Source of the DNA: Propionibacteriaceae bacterium
Lineage (GTDB): Bacteria > Actinomycetota > Actinomycetes > Propionibacteriales > Propionibacteriaceae
DNA length: 5,006 nucleotides
Reading direction: 5' to 3'
Assembly: GCA_003451975.1 (NCBI GenBank)
Contig: DMIX01000265.1
Location: forward strand, 1-5,006
Shown here piece after piece: positions 1-5,006 of the stretch. How positions within the stretch are numbered: position 1 is the stretch's first letter; each line of letters starts with the position of its first letter. A program made the translations under genes and the position numbers. The notes beneath the pieces are model-generated. The model saw only the letters and a program-made list of their open reading frames with translations. It made no database searches and had not been told where the DNA came from.

Positions 1-171
1 AGCGGCTCCTTCACCGGTTCGATGTACGCCACCAGCGTCAACATGGCCGGCAGCTACACCACGACCACGGTCGCCCCGATGGACTTCCCCATCGATCTGT
101 GGGGCACCTCGGGAACAGGCGGTGGCGGCACCTTCAGTGTTGGCCGGATCTCGCAGCGAGAGGTCGGGTGA
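1..171 (+). CDS. C-terminal fragment of a Gly/Thr/Ser-rich protein, possibly pilus-associated
   Basis: Frame 1 is open from the first base to a TGA at 169-171, giving the last 56 residues of a gene that starts outside the window. The tail is rich in Gly, Ser and Thr, with short alternating hydrophobic/polar stretches (for example GSMYATSVNMAG at residues 6-17 of the fragment) and a GTGGGG run near the end. This resembles the beta-strand-rich C-termini of surface or pilin-associated proteins often encoded upstream of pilD in Gram-positive T4P clusters. No catalytic motif, membrane anchor or sorting signal is visible. Its stop codon overlaps the pilD start in a GTGA arrangement, so it very probably belongs to the same operon. 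That it is coding is well supported by codon use and the overlap; the role is inferred from context only. It could be a minor pilin, a PilX-like or tip-adhesin-like protein, or an unrelated envelope protein. Confidence 0.7.
   Translation, partial: SGSFTGSMYATSVNMAGSYTTTTVAPMDFPIDLWGTSGTGGGGTFSVGRISQREVG
158..163 (+). promoter_or_regulatory. Ribosome binding site of pilD
   Basis: GAGAGG lies inside the end of the upstream gene, 4 bases before GTG 168 and 13 bases before ATG 177. The spacing favours the GTG, which also gives the overlapping GTGA stop/start, over the later ATG. Confidence 0.5.
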
Positions 172-974
172 GTCAGATGTGGATACTGCTCGCCGGCATC
201 CTCGGCCTTTTGATCGGGTCTTTCGTCAATGTCGTCGCCTACCGGCTGCCAGCTGGTATTTCGCTGCTTCGCCGCAGCCAGTGCCCGCACTGCGCTGCGC
301 CGATCCGGCCGTGGCAGAACATACCCGTGATCAGTTGGCTGATCCTGCGGGCGCGGTGTGCGTCCTGCTCGACACCGATCTCGGCCCGCTATCCGGCAGT
401 GGAGATCGTCACTGCGGTGATGTTTGCTGCGCTCGCTGGGTACCTGCCGCTGATGGGGCTTTCCGGTGCCGTGGCCGTAGTGGCCTGGATCGCCTATGCG
501 TGGTTCGCAGCCAGCAGTGTGGTGTTGGTGCTCATCGATCTGGACACTCGGCGACTGCCGGACGCGGTGGTTTGGCCGAGCCTCGGCGTGGGATTGCTGG
601 CTTTCGTGATCGCTTGGCCTTTGGGCGCCGACACCTGGGCGTTGCCTAGGGCCTTGGCCGGCATGGCAATCATGTTCGCCTGCTATTTCCTGATTCGCTT
701 CATCCGACCCGACGGCATGGGGGGTGGCGACGTCAAACTCGCTGCCGTCGCGGGTCTCTTTCTGGGATGGCTCGGCTGGGGGGCGCTGGCGGTGGGCTGG
801 TTGTCCGGCTTCATCGCTGGCGGGGTTTTCGGAATCGTCATGATGGCTGTTGGGCGGGCGAACCGCGGCAGCGCCATCGCATTCGGTCCATGGCTGCTGG
901 TAGGTACCTGGATCGGAATCCTGTTTGGCAATGGTGCGGCACAGCAGTACCTGGCCGTGTTCGGACTGGCGTGA
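168..974 (+). CDS. pilD: Type IV prepilin peptidase / N-methyltransferase PilD (A24 family)
   Basis: This polytopic membrane protein of 268 residues should cleave the leader peptide of prepilins and methylate the new N-terminus at the cytoplasmic face of the membrane. Seen in the sequence: the first hydrophobic segment (about 5-25) runs into GSFVNVVAYRLP (17-28), the N-terminal signature of the family. Two CxxC pairs follow (C39/C42 and C64/C67), the zinc-binding tetracysteine of bifunctional enzymes. The catalytic aspartates of the GxGD-type aspartic protease are D124 in IDLDTRRLPD and D188 in GMGGGDVKL. A conserved FGPW occurs near the end (239-242). Several further membrane segments fill the C-terminal half. 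Length is close to the usual 250-290 residues. The loop between RLP and the first Cys pair is short compared with Pseudomonas PilD. GTG 168 was chosen because of ribosome binding site spacing; ATG 177 is the alternative. An upstream in-frame ATG at 99 would give 23 extra non-conserved residues and overlap the previous gene. Confidence 0.95.
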   Translation: MSQMWILLAGILGLLIGSFVNVVAYRLPAGISLLRRSQCPHCAAPIRPWQNIPVISWLILRARCASCSTPISARYPAVEIVTAVMFAALAGYLPLMGLSGAVAVVAWIAYAWFAASSVVLVLIDLDTRRLPDAVVWPSLGVGLLAFVIAWPLGADTWALPRALAGMAIMFACYFLIRFIRPDGMGGGDVKLAAVAGLFLGWLGWGALAVGWLSGFIAGGVFGIVMMAVGRANRGSAIAFGPWLLVGTWIGILFGNGAAQQYLAVFGLA

Positions 975-978
975 GATC

Positions 979-985
979 GAGGAGG
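979..985 (+). promoter_or_regulatory. Strong ribosome binding site of pilM
   Basis: GAGGAGG sits 5 bases before ATG 991, in the 16-base gap between pilD and pilM, the longest non-coding stretch in the window. It decides the pilM start against the in-frame ATG at 925, which lies inside pilD. Confidence 0.85.
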
Positions 986-990
986 ATCAC

Positions 991-1965
991 ATGGCACGCA
1001 GCGTGGTAGGGATCGAGATCGCCGAGGAGAGCGTCCGGGCGGTCGAGGTGACCCGGGGGCGACACCCGCAGTTGGTGGCCGCCGGCGAGGTGCGACTGCC
1101 AGCAGGCAGCGCGCGAGACTCCGATGTGCTGGACGCCGACGCCGTCGCAACCGCCGTGACCACGCTGTGGTCGCAGGCGCGCATCAAGTCCCGCAAAGTG
1201 GTCGTTGCACTCGTCAACCGGAGGATCCTGGTGCGCGACTACACCGCGCCGAACCTCCCCATCGAGGAACTGAGCAAGGCACTGCGCTACGAGGCTCAGG
1301 ACCTGATTCCGGTGGCACCTGAGGATGCCGTGCTCGACTTCTACCCGCTCGAGGTCGACGGCAGCCAGGCCAAAGGCCTGCTGGTGGCGGGCCCGGCCGA
1401 CAACGTAGAGAGCATCCTGAACACGCTGGCGAAGACCAAGCTGCGCGTCGACAACGTCGATTTTCTGCCCTTCGGGCTGGCGCGGGTCGCCGGACGCGTC
1501 GTTCCGGAGGGCTTCGGCCCGGTCGCAATAGTCGCCGTCGGTGAACACACCACCAGTTTCGTGATCGCCATCGATGGGATTCCTCGCTACGTCCGAGTCA
1601 TCGCGGTGGATGTCGCGTCGGAGCGAAGCGTCCGAGACGACGGTGCGGAGGTGCTGGTCGGCGGACGCCGATCGATGCCGAGCCTGGTGGACGGACCGGA
1701 ATCCCCCGTGGCGGAGGTCATTGGTCGACTGAGCGAAACACTGAGGTTCTGTCGAGGTCAGGATGATCGTCTCGACCCCCGCGAGTTGTTGCTCACCGGG
1801 CCGTTGGCACCGGAGTTGGCTGAGCCGTTGGCCGAGGCACTCCAGATCGAGACCCGTACGATCCTGCCGCGAGATGTGATCGCGGTCGGGTCGAACCTTG
1901 CTGACGCCGATCTCCCCAGCAGCCTCATGGGTGCGCTGGGAATCATGCTGGACGGAGGGCGATGA
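991..1965 (+). CDS. pilM: Type IV pilus assembly protein PilM (actin-like scaffold)
   Basis: This 324-residue soluble protein has the PilM/actin-like ATPase fold and should bind the cytoplasmic N-terminus of PilN, connecting the motor side of the pilus machine to the PilN/PilO membrane pair. Seen: an N-terminal VGIEIAEESVRAVEV (6-20), matching the phosphate-1 strand of PilM; LPIEELSKALRYEAQDLIP (89-107), the best-conserved PilM segment; AIVAVGEHTTSFVI (179-192), the phosphate-2 region; and LLLTGPLAPEL (266-276), the adenosine-side loop. No membrane segment is present, as expected. The nucleotide motifs deviate from the usual forms: VGIDIG has become VGIEIA, the VDIG of phosphate 2 has become VAVG, and the TGG of the adenosine loop has become TGP. 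The middle of the protein (about 205-238) lacks the usual GGxxxT and AExxK helix region. The identification rests on motif order and on position directly before pilN. The gene ends in TGATG, sharing one base with the pilN start. Confidence 0.9.
   Translation: MARSVVGIEIAEESVRAVEVTRGRHPQLVAAGEVRLPAGSARDSDVLDADAVATAVTTLWSQARIKSRKVVVALVNRRILVRDYTAPNLPIEELSKALRYEAQDLIPVAPEDAVLDFYPLEVDGSQAKGLLVAGPADNVESILNTLAKTKLRVDNVDFLPFGLARVAGRVVPEGFGPVAIVAVGEHTTSFVIAIDGIPRYVRVIAVDVASERSVRDDGAEVLVGGRRSMPSLVDGPESPVAEVIGRLSETLRFCRGQDDRLDPRELLLTGPLAPELAEPLAEALQIETRTILPRDVIAVGSNLADADLPSSLMGALGIMLDGGR
1954..1959 (+). promoter_or_regulatory. Ribosome binding site of pilN
   Basis: GGAGGG lies inside the last codons of pilM. 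Its spacing is only 2 bases to ATG 1962 but 5 bases to ATG 1965, so the second of the two tandem ATG codons is the more likely start. Confidence 0.65.
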
Positions 1966-2618
1966 TGGCCACCCAGATCACAAACCAAGCGCTGCAGGCT
2001 GGAACGGTACCGCGGGTCAACCTGCTACCACCGGCCGAAATGGAGCGGCGGTCGCGAAGAGAACTGATCGTGCGCTGGTTCGGTGCGGCCTTCGTCGCGG
2101 TGGTGTTGGTCTTCTCTGTCTCGGCAGTCGCGTTCGGCTGGGCCGCTCAGGCCTCCGGCTACCTGATCCAGCAACAGGAGGCGGCGGCCTCCTTGAACTC
2201 GCAGATGGAGCAATATCGCGATGTGGCGCACCTCAGCTCCGATGCCGCCAAGTTGAGGCAGATGCGGGCTGTCGCCGGGGCCAATGACATTGATTGGACT
2301 GCGCTTGCCGACGAGATCAAAGCGGTGTTGCCGACCAAGGTGACGTTGACCGGCTTCCGGTTGGCGCCGGGAGCGGCGCCGAAGGCCGGCGCCGACGCCA
2401 AGGCCCAAGTCGGGCTCCAGGGAACGCTGACCTTCTCGTCCAACCGGACGGTGGCGCAGGCCGAGACCATCAACAAGCTGCGCACCCTGCCCGGACTGTT
2501 GTCCGTCGACGCAGGGGCGCTGAGCGTGGCGGACAACGGCGGCTACACCTTTGAGGCGACGGTGAGCTTCGATCAGACCCGCTACACCGGGCGCTTCGAC
2601 GAGACGGGAGGCAAGTGA
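1965..2618 (+). CDS. pilN: Type IV pilus assembly protein PilN
   Basis: This 217-residue bitopic membrane protein should anchor PilM at the membrane and pair with PilO outside it. Seen: a cytoplasmic N-terminus carrying PRVNLLPP (16-23), the conserved peptide that docks into PilM; a charged stretch (25-37); one transmembrane helix at about 38-61; a likely coiled coil at about 65-104; and a C-terminal domain starting near W111 (WTALADEIKAVLP) with the strand/helix pattern of the PilN ferredoxin-like fold. An Ala/Gly/Pro/Lys linker at 134-147 interrupts this domain between two strands. Length is slightly above the 180-210 residues common in the family. Two ATG codons stand in tandem at 1962 and 1965; 1965 is preferred by ribosome binding site spacing. 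The gene overlaps pilM by one base and pilO by one base, both as TGATG, which points to translational coupling and matched stoichiometry. Confidence 0.9.
   Translation: MATQITNQALQAGTVPRVNLLPPAEMERRSRRELIVRWFGAAFVAVVLVFSVSAVAFGWAAQASGYLIQQQEAAASLNSQMEQYRDVAHLSSDAAKLRQMRAVAGANDIDWTALADEIKAVLPTKVTLTGFRLAPGAAPKAGADAKAQVGLQGTLTFSSNRTVAQAETINKLRTLPGLLSVDAGALSVADNGGYTFEATVSFDQTRYTGRFDETGGK
2606..2611 (+). promoter_or_regulatory. Ribosome binding site of pilO
   Basis: GGGAGG lies in the last codons of pilN. It is 3 bases from GTG 2615, 6 bases from ATG 2618 and 12 bases from ATG 2624. The spacing selects ATG 2618, which overlaps the pilN stop by one base. Confidence 0.65.
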
Positions 2619-3226
2619 TGACGATGTCGAGAAGGCTGATCAATCTGATCGGCGCTGCGGCGATTGCCCTGATCCTGATTCTCGGATTCAGTGCCCTGGC
2701 TTGGCCGCTGTTCAGCGCGGCCAGCGGCGCCGCACGGCAAGCCGTCGGGGCTGCCCAGACCAATGCCGAGCTGCGGGCCGAGCTTGATCAGCAGATCGAG
2801 CTGGCCAAGAACAAGGATGCGCTTGAGGCGGAGGTGGCGCGGCTGCATCGCGAGATCCCGTTCGACGAGGAACTGCGTGACGTTTCGGCAGTGGCCTCAG
2901 CGGCGGCGAGCACGTCGGGGGCTCGGATCGTGTCCATCGGGTTCGGCGACGCGCAGGTCTTCGCTGCTCCCAGCGGTGGCGGTGTCGGAACCGACGGCAA
3001 GCCGGCGAACCAGCCGAAGACTGCCGATGCCAACACGATTCAGGTTCAGATTCCCGTGACTATCGAGGCCGAAGCCGGTAGCGCTACCCAGGCCACCGAG
3101 TTCGTGGATGGCTTGCGGACGGGCTACCGCCTGATGCAGTTCGTGCAGGTCGATACCGCCCAGACCACGGATCCTTCGCGGTACACCGTCACGATCGATG
3201 CCCTCATCTTCTCGCAGCGGGACTGA
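2618..3226 (+). CDS. pilO: Type IV pilus assembly protein PilO
   Basis: This 202-residue bitopic membrane protein should form heterodimers with PilN and help align the pilus machine. Seen: a very short cytoplasmic N-terminus; one transmembrane helix at about 8-30; a long polar, heptad-like helix at about 40-80 (AELRAELDQQIELAKNKDAL lies within it); the EIPFDEELRDVSAVA segment (79-93), typical of the PilO family just after the coiled coil; then GARIVSIGF (101-109) and a C-terminal alpha/beta domain with the features of the ferredoxin-like fold. A Gly/Pro/Asn-rich stretch at about 117-139 separates two strands of that domain and is probably a disordered loop. No pilP-like lipoprotein gene follows; the next gene is pilT. 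Sequence identity across the PilO family is low, so the call depends on architecture plus position after pilM and pilN, which together are convincing. GTG 2615 and ATG 2624 are alternative starts. Confidence 0.88.
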   Translation: MTMSRRLINLIGAAAIALILILGFSALAWPLFSAASGAARQAVGAAQTNAELRAELDQQIELAKNKDALEAEVARLHREIPFDEELRDVSAVASAAASTSGARIVSIGFGDAQVFAAPSGGGVGTDGKPANQPKTADANTIQVQIPVTIEAEAGSATQATEFVDGLRTGYRLMQFVQVDTAQTTDPSRYTVTIDALIFSQRD

Positions 3227-3230
3227 CGCG

Positions 3231-4370
3231 ATGACGAGCATGCGGATCGTAGGCAACAGCGATGGGCGAACCCCATCGGAGCAGCTGCACGCGCTACTCC
3301 GGGCGGTCGCCGAGGCCGAGGCCTCTGACCTGCATGTGTCGGCCGGAGGTGTCGCCTTGATTCGGGTTCACGGCGAGTTGACCGAGCTGCCCGGCAACCC
3401 GGGAACGCTCGAGCAGCACGCTCTGGAGATCGCGCTGATGGCGATTCTGGACCCCCGTCGACAGGCGGAGTTCGCTGAATCCGGCGAGGTGGACCTCGCC
3501 TACACCACTCCGGAAGGCCTGCGGTTCCGGGTCAACGTCTTTCGACAGTCCGGACAGTTCGCAGCCGCTTTCCGGCTGGTGCCCAGCCAGTTGCCGGACA
3601 TGGCAAGCCTGGGTGTGCCGCTGATCGCAGAGCGATTGGCCCTGGCGCCGCATGGCTTGGTCCTGGTGACCGGGCCGGCCGGCTCGGGGAAGTCCACCAC
3701 TTTGGCTGCCATGATCGAGGTGATCAACACGCGACGGCGCTGCCATGTCGTCACCGTCGAGGATCCCATCGAATACCGGCATTTCAGCTCGGCGGCGTTG
3801 ATCCATCAACGCGAGGTGGGCACCGATGCAGCGTCCTTCGCCGGAGCGTTGCGTGGTGCCCTGCGGCAGGACCCCGATGTCGTAATGATCGGCGAGTTGC
3901 GCGACCAAGAATCGATGGCTATGTCGCTCACCGCAGCCGAGACCGGACATCTGGTGTTGGGAACCCTGCACACGCACGGGGCGGCGAACTCCATCGACCG
4001 CGTGATCGACTCGATGCCGGCGAGCCAGCAGAACCAGGTGCGTACTCAACTCAGCGAGACATTGCGAGGCGTGATCAGCCAGCGGTTGTTGCCGCGATGT
4101 GACCGCAAAGGGCGAGTACTCGCCAGCGAAGTCTTGGTGCGCACTCCGGCGGTGGGGAACCTGATCAGAGAACGTCAGGTTCACCAGCTCTCGACGGTGA
4201 TGCAGACCTCCGCGGATGCCGGTATGCACACCTTCGATCAGTCGCTGGTGCGGCTGGTCTCCGAAGGCATCGTCGATCGCAGTGTGGCCTCCGAATACCT
4301 CAGCGATCCCAAAGCACTGACCGGGGTTCGCATCAACCGTGCCCCCGACAGCTTCTTCGAGAAGGAGTGA
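3231..4370 (+). CDS. pilT: Type IV pilus retraction ATPase PilT
   Basis: This 379-residue cytoplasmic ATPase of the secretion/pilus superfamily should form a hexamer under PilC and power pilus retraction. Seen: an N-terminal domain with ASDLHVSAGG (31-40) and RFRVNVFRQ (98-106); Walker A GPAGSGKST (148-156, Lys154); the Asp box VTVEDPIEY (174-182); Walker B with catalytic Glu222 in VVMIGELRD (217-225); the His box TAAETGHLVLGTLHT (234-248); and the PilT-type C-terminal motif AVGNLIRE (307-314) followed by QTSADAGMHTFDQSL (325-339). There is no tetracysteine zinc motif and no long N-terminal domain, which argues against PilB/GspE. Length is close to the 340-390 usual for PilT. ATG 3231 follows the pilO stop by 4 bases. 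Its ribosome binding site is poor, so initiation may rely on ribosomes finishing pilO. ATG 3240 is possible; ATG 3198 would overlap pilO by 29 bases. Confidence 0.96.
   Translation: MTSMRIVGNSDGRTPSEQLHALLRAVAEAEASDLHVSAGGVALIRVHGELTELPGNPGTLEQHALEIALMAILDPRRQAEFAESGEVDLAYTTPEGLRFRVNVFRQSGQFAAAFRLVPSQLPDMASLGVPLIAERLALAPHGLVLVTGPAGSGKSTTLAAMIEVINTRRRCHVVTVEDPIEYRHFSSAALIHQREVGTDAASFAGALRGALRQDPDVVMIGELRDQESMAMSLTAAETGHLVLGTLHTHGAANSIDRVIDSMPASQQNQVRTQLSETLRGVISQRLLPRCDRKGRVLASEVLVRTPAVGNLIRERQVHQLSTVMQTSADAGMHTFDQSLVRLVSEGIVDRSVASEYLSDPKALTGVRINRAPDSFFEKE
4362..4367 (+). promoter_or_regulatory. Ribosome binding site of pilC
   Basis: AAGGAG covers the last two sense codons of pilT and ends immediately before its TGA. 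It is 5 bases before ATG 4373, which it supports over the in-frame ATG at 4382. Confidence 0.8.
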
Positions 4371-4372
4371 TC

Positions 4373-5006
4373 ATGACCACCATGGTCGATTCGTTCAGCT
4401 TCCGGGCTGTGAATCCCGCGAGCAGTGATGTGATTCGCGGCACCCTTGAGGCTTCGGACGAAGCAGCCGTCATCGACAAGCTGCACGCCCAAGGCCTGGT
4501 GCCTCTCGATATTCGCCCGGCAGTGACCTCCGGGCTGAATCGAGAGATCCGCATCGGCGGCCGTCGCCGAGTGCGGATGAAGCCACTGGCCTTGTTCGCC
4601 GACCAACTCTCGAGCCTGATCAATGCCGGGTTGCCCTTGATGCGCTCGGTCCGGGTGTTGGTTGATCAGACCGACGACGCGCCGTTGCGAACCGCCTTGG
4701 TGGCGGTGCAGCACGACGTGGAAACCGGCTTGAGCTTCTCGGCTGCGCTGGCCAAGCAACCCGAAGCCTTCCCGCCGCTGATGGTCAACCTGATCCGAGT
4801 CGGCGAGGCCGGCGGTTTCCTGGGCGATTCGCTCAAGATGGTTGCCGACACCTACCGCGCCGATGTCGAACTGCAGGACAAGCTGAGGGCCGCCTCCACC
4901 TATCCGCTGGTCGTGCTCATCATCGCCATGTTGGCCGTGGTCGGAATGATCACGTTCATCGTGCCCATCTTCGAATCGATGTTCGCCTCCATGGGAGGGG
5001 ATCTGC
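4373..5006 (+). CDS. pilC: Type IV pilus inner-membrane platform protein PilC, N-terminal part
   Basis: The frame is open from ATG 4373 to the window edge, giving 211 residues of a protein that is normally about 400. PilC (GspF family) is the polytopic platform on which the extension and retraction ATPases act. Seen: an N-terminal segment with FSFRAV (8-13), GTLEASDEAAVIDKL (23-37) and GLVPLDI (41-47), the start pattern of the family; the first cytoplasmic GspF domain from about 69, with LALFADQLSSLINAGLPLM (72-90); FPPLMVNLIRVGEAGGFL (133-150), which holds the conserved GExGG motif; KLRAASTYPLVV (170-181); and the first transmembrane helix at about 177-200, followed by FESMFASMGGDL (200-211). 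The second GspF domain and remaining helices lie beyond the edge. The gene begins 2 bases after pilT with a good ribosome binding site, so motor and platform are probably made together. Confidence 0.95.
   Translation, partial: MTTMVDSFSFRAVNPASSDVIRGTLEASDEAAVIDKLHAQGLVPLDIRPAVTSGLNREIRIGGRRRVRMKPLALFADQLSSLINAGLPLMRSVRVLVDQTDDAPLRTALVAVQHDVETGLSFSAALAKQPEAFPPLMVNLIRVGEAGGFLGDSLKMVADTYRADVELQDKLRAASTYPLVVLIIAMLAVVGMITFIVPIFESMFASMGGDL

Noticed and set aside
99..167. N-terminal extension of pilD to ATG 99
   Set aside because: The 23 added residues are polar and unlike prepilin peptidase N-termini, and they would overlap the coding end of the upstream gene by 73 bases. The ribosome binding site at 158-163 fits GTG 168.
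122..649. Open frame of 175 codons on the + strand overlapping pilD
   Set aside because: Arg/Ala/Cys-rich shadow of pilD in another frame, without family motifs.
925..990. N-terminal extension of pilM to ATG 925
   Set aside because: It would lie within pilD, while a very strong ribosome binding site stands 5 bases before ATG 991, where PilM similarity begins.
975..990. Promoter in the pilD-pilM gap
   Set aside because: The 16-base gap is taken up by the ribosome binding site; no -35/-10 pair is recognisable in or just before it.
838..1548. Open frame of 236 codons on the - strand across the end of pilD and pilM
   Set aside because: It spans two well-supported genes on the other strand, has no recognisable motif, and no plausible start context.
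2363..2393. GC-rich hairpins as a transcription terminator
   Set aside because: They lie inside pilN, the T-run of an intrinsic terminator is missing, and the downstream genes are coupled to pilN.
3294..4229. Long open frame of 311 codons on the - strand inside pilT
   Set aside because: It lies fully antisense to a gene with all PilT motifs, is rich in His, Gln, Arg and Gly as expected for a shadow frame in GC-rich DNA, and shows no recognisable domain.
3231..4370. Reading this ATPase as the extension motor PilB or GspE
   Set aside because: The protein is of PilT length, lacks the tetracysteine zinc motif and extended N-terminal domain of PilB/GspE, and carries the NLIRE-type C-terminal motif of PilT.

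Overview
This window looks like one strand of a tightly packed type IV pilus (T4P) operon from a high-GC Gram-positive bacterium, most likely an actinobacterium. The reasons are the strongly G/C-biased third codon positions, the frequent GAGG-type ribosome binding sites, and a T4P gene set in which pilM, pilN and pilO are followed directly by pilT. No lipoprotein PilP or outer-membrane secretin PilQ gene appears next to pilO, as would be expected in most diderm T4P clusters. The genus cannot be fixed from the sequence alone.

Layout, all on the + strand: (1) 1-171, the C-terminal tail of an upstream Gly/Thr/Ser-rich protein, possibly a pilus-associated surface protein or minor pilin-like component; (2) 168-974, pilD, the prepilin peptidase/N-methyltransferase; (3) 991-1965, pilM, an actin-like cytoplasmic scaffold with eroded nucleotide-binding motifs; (4) 1965-2618, pilN, a bitopic membrane protein with the PilM-binding VNLLP motif; (5) 2618-3226, pilO, a bitopic partner of PilN; (6) 3231-4370, pilT, the retraction ATPase; (7) 4373-5006, the N-terminal half of pilC, the inner-membrane platform protein, cut by the window edge. 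Coding density is nearly complete. The longest gap is 16 bases, between pilD and pilM, and no internal promoter or terminator is evident. Successive stop and start codons overlap (GTGA, TGATG, TGATG) or lie 2-16 bases apart, so co-transcription and translational coupling are likely.

Working model: PilD cleaves and methylates prepilins. PilM, PilN and PilO form the alignment subcomplex linking the cytoplasmic motor side to the cell envelope. PilC is the membrane platform on which the motors act, and PilT drives disassembly and retraction. The extension ATPase (PilB) and the major pilin are not in the window and presumably lie just outside it. The system itself is known. The points most worth a second look are the degenerate ATP-site motifs and shortened core of PilM, the unidentified upstream protein translationally coupled to pilD, and the repeated TGATG junctions contrasted with the weak ribosome binding site of pilT.
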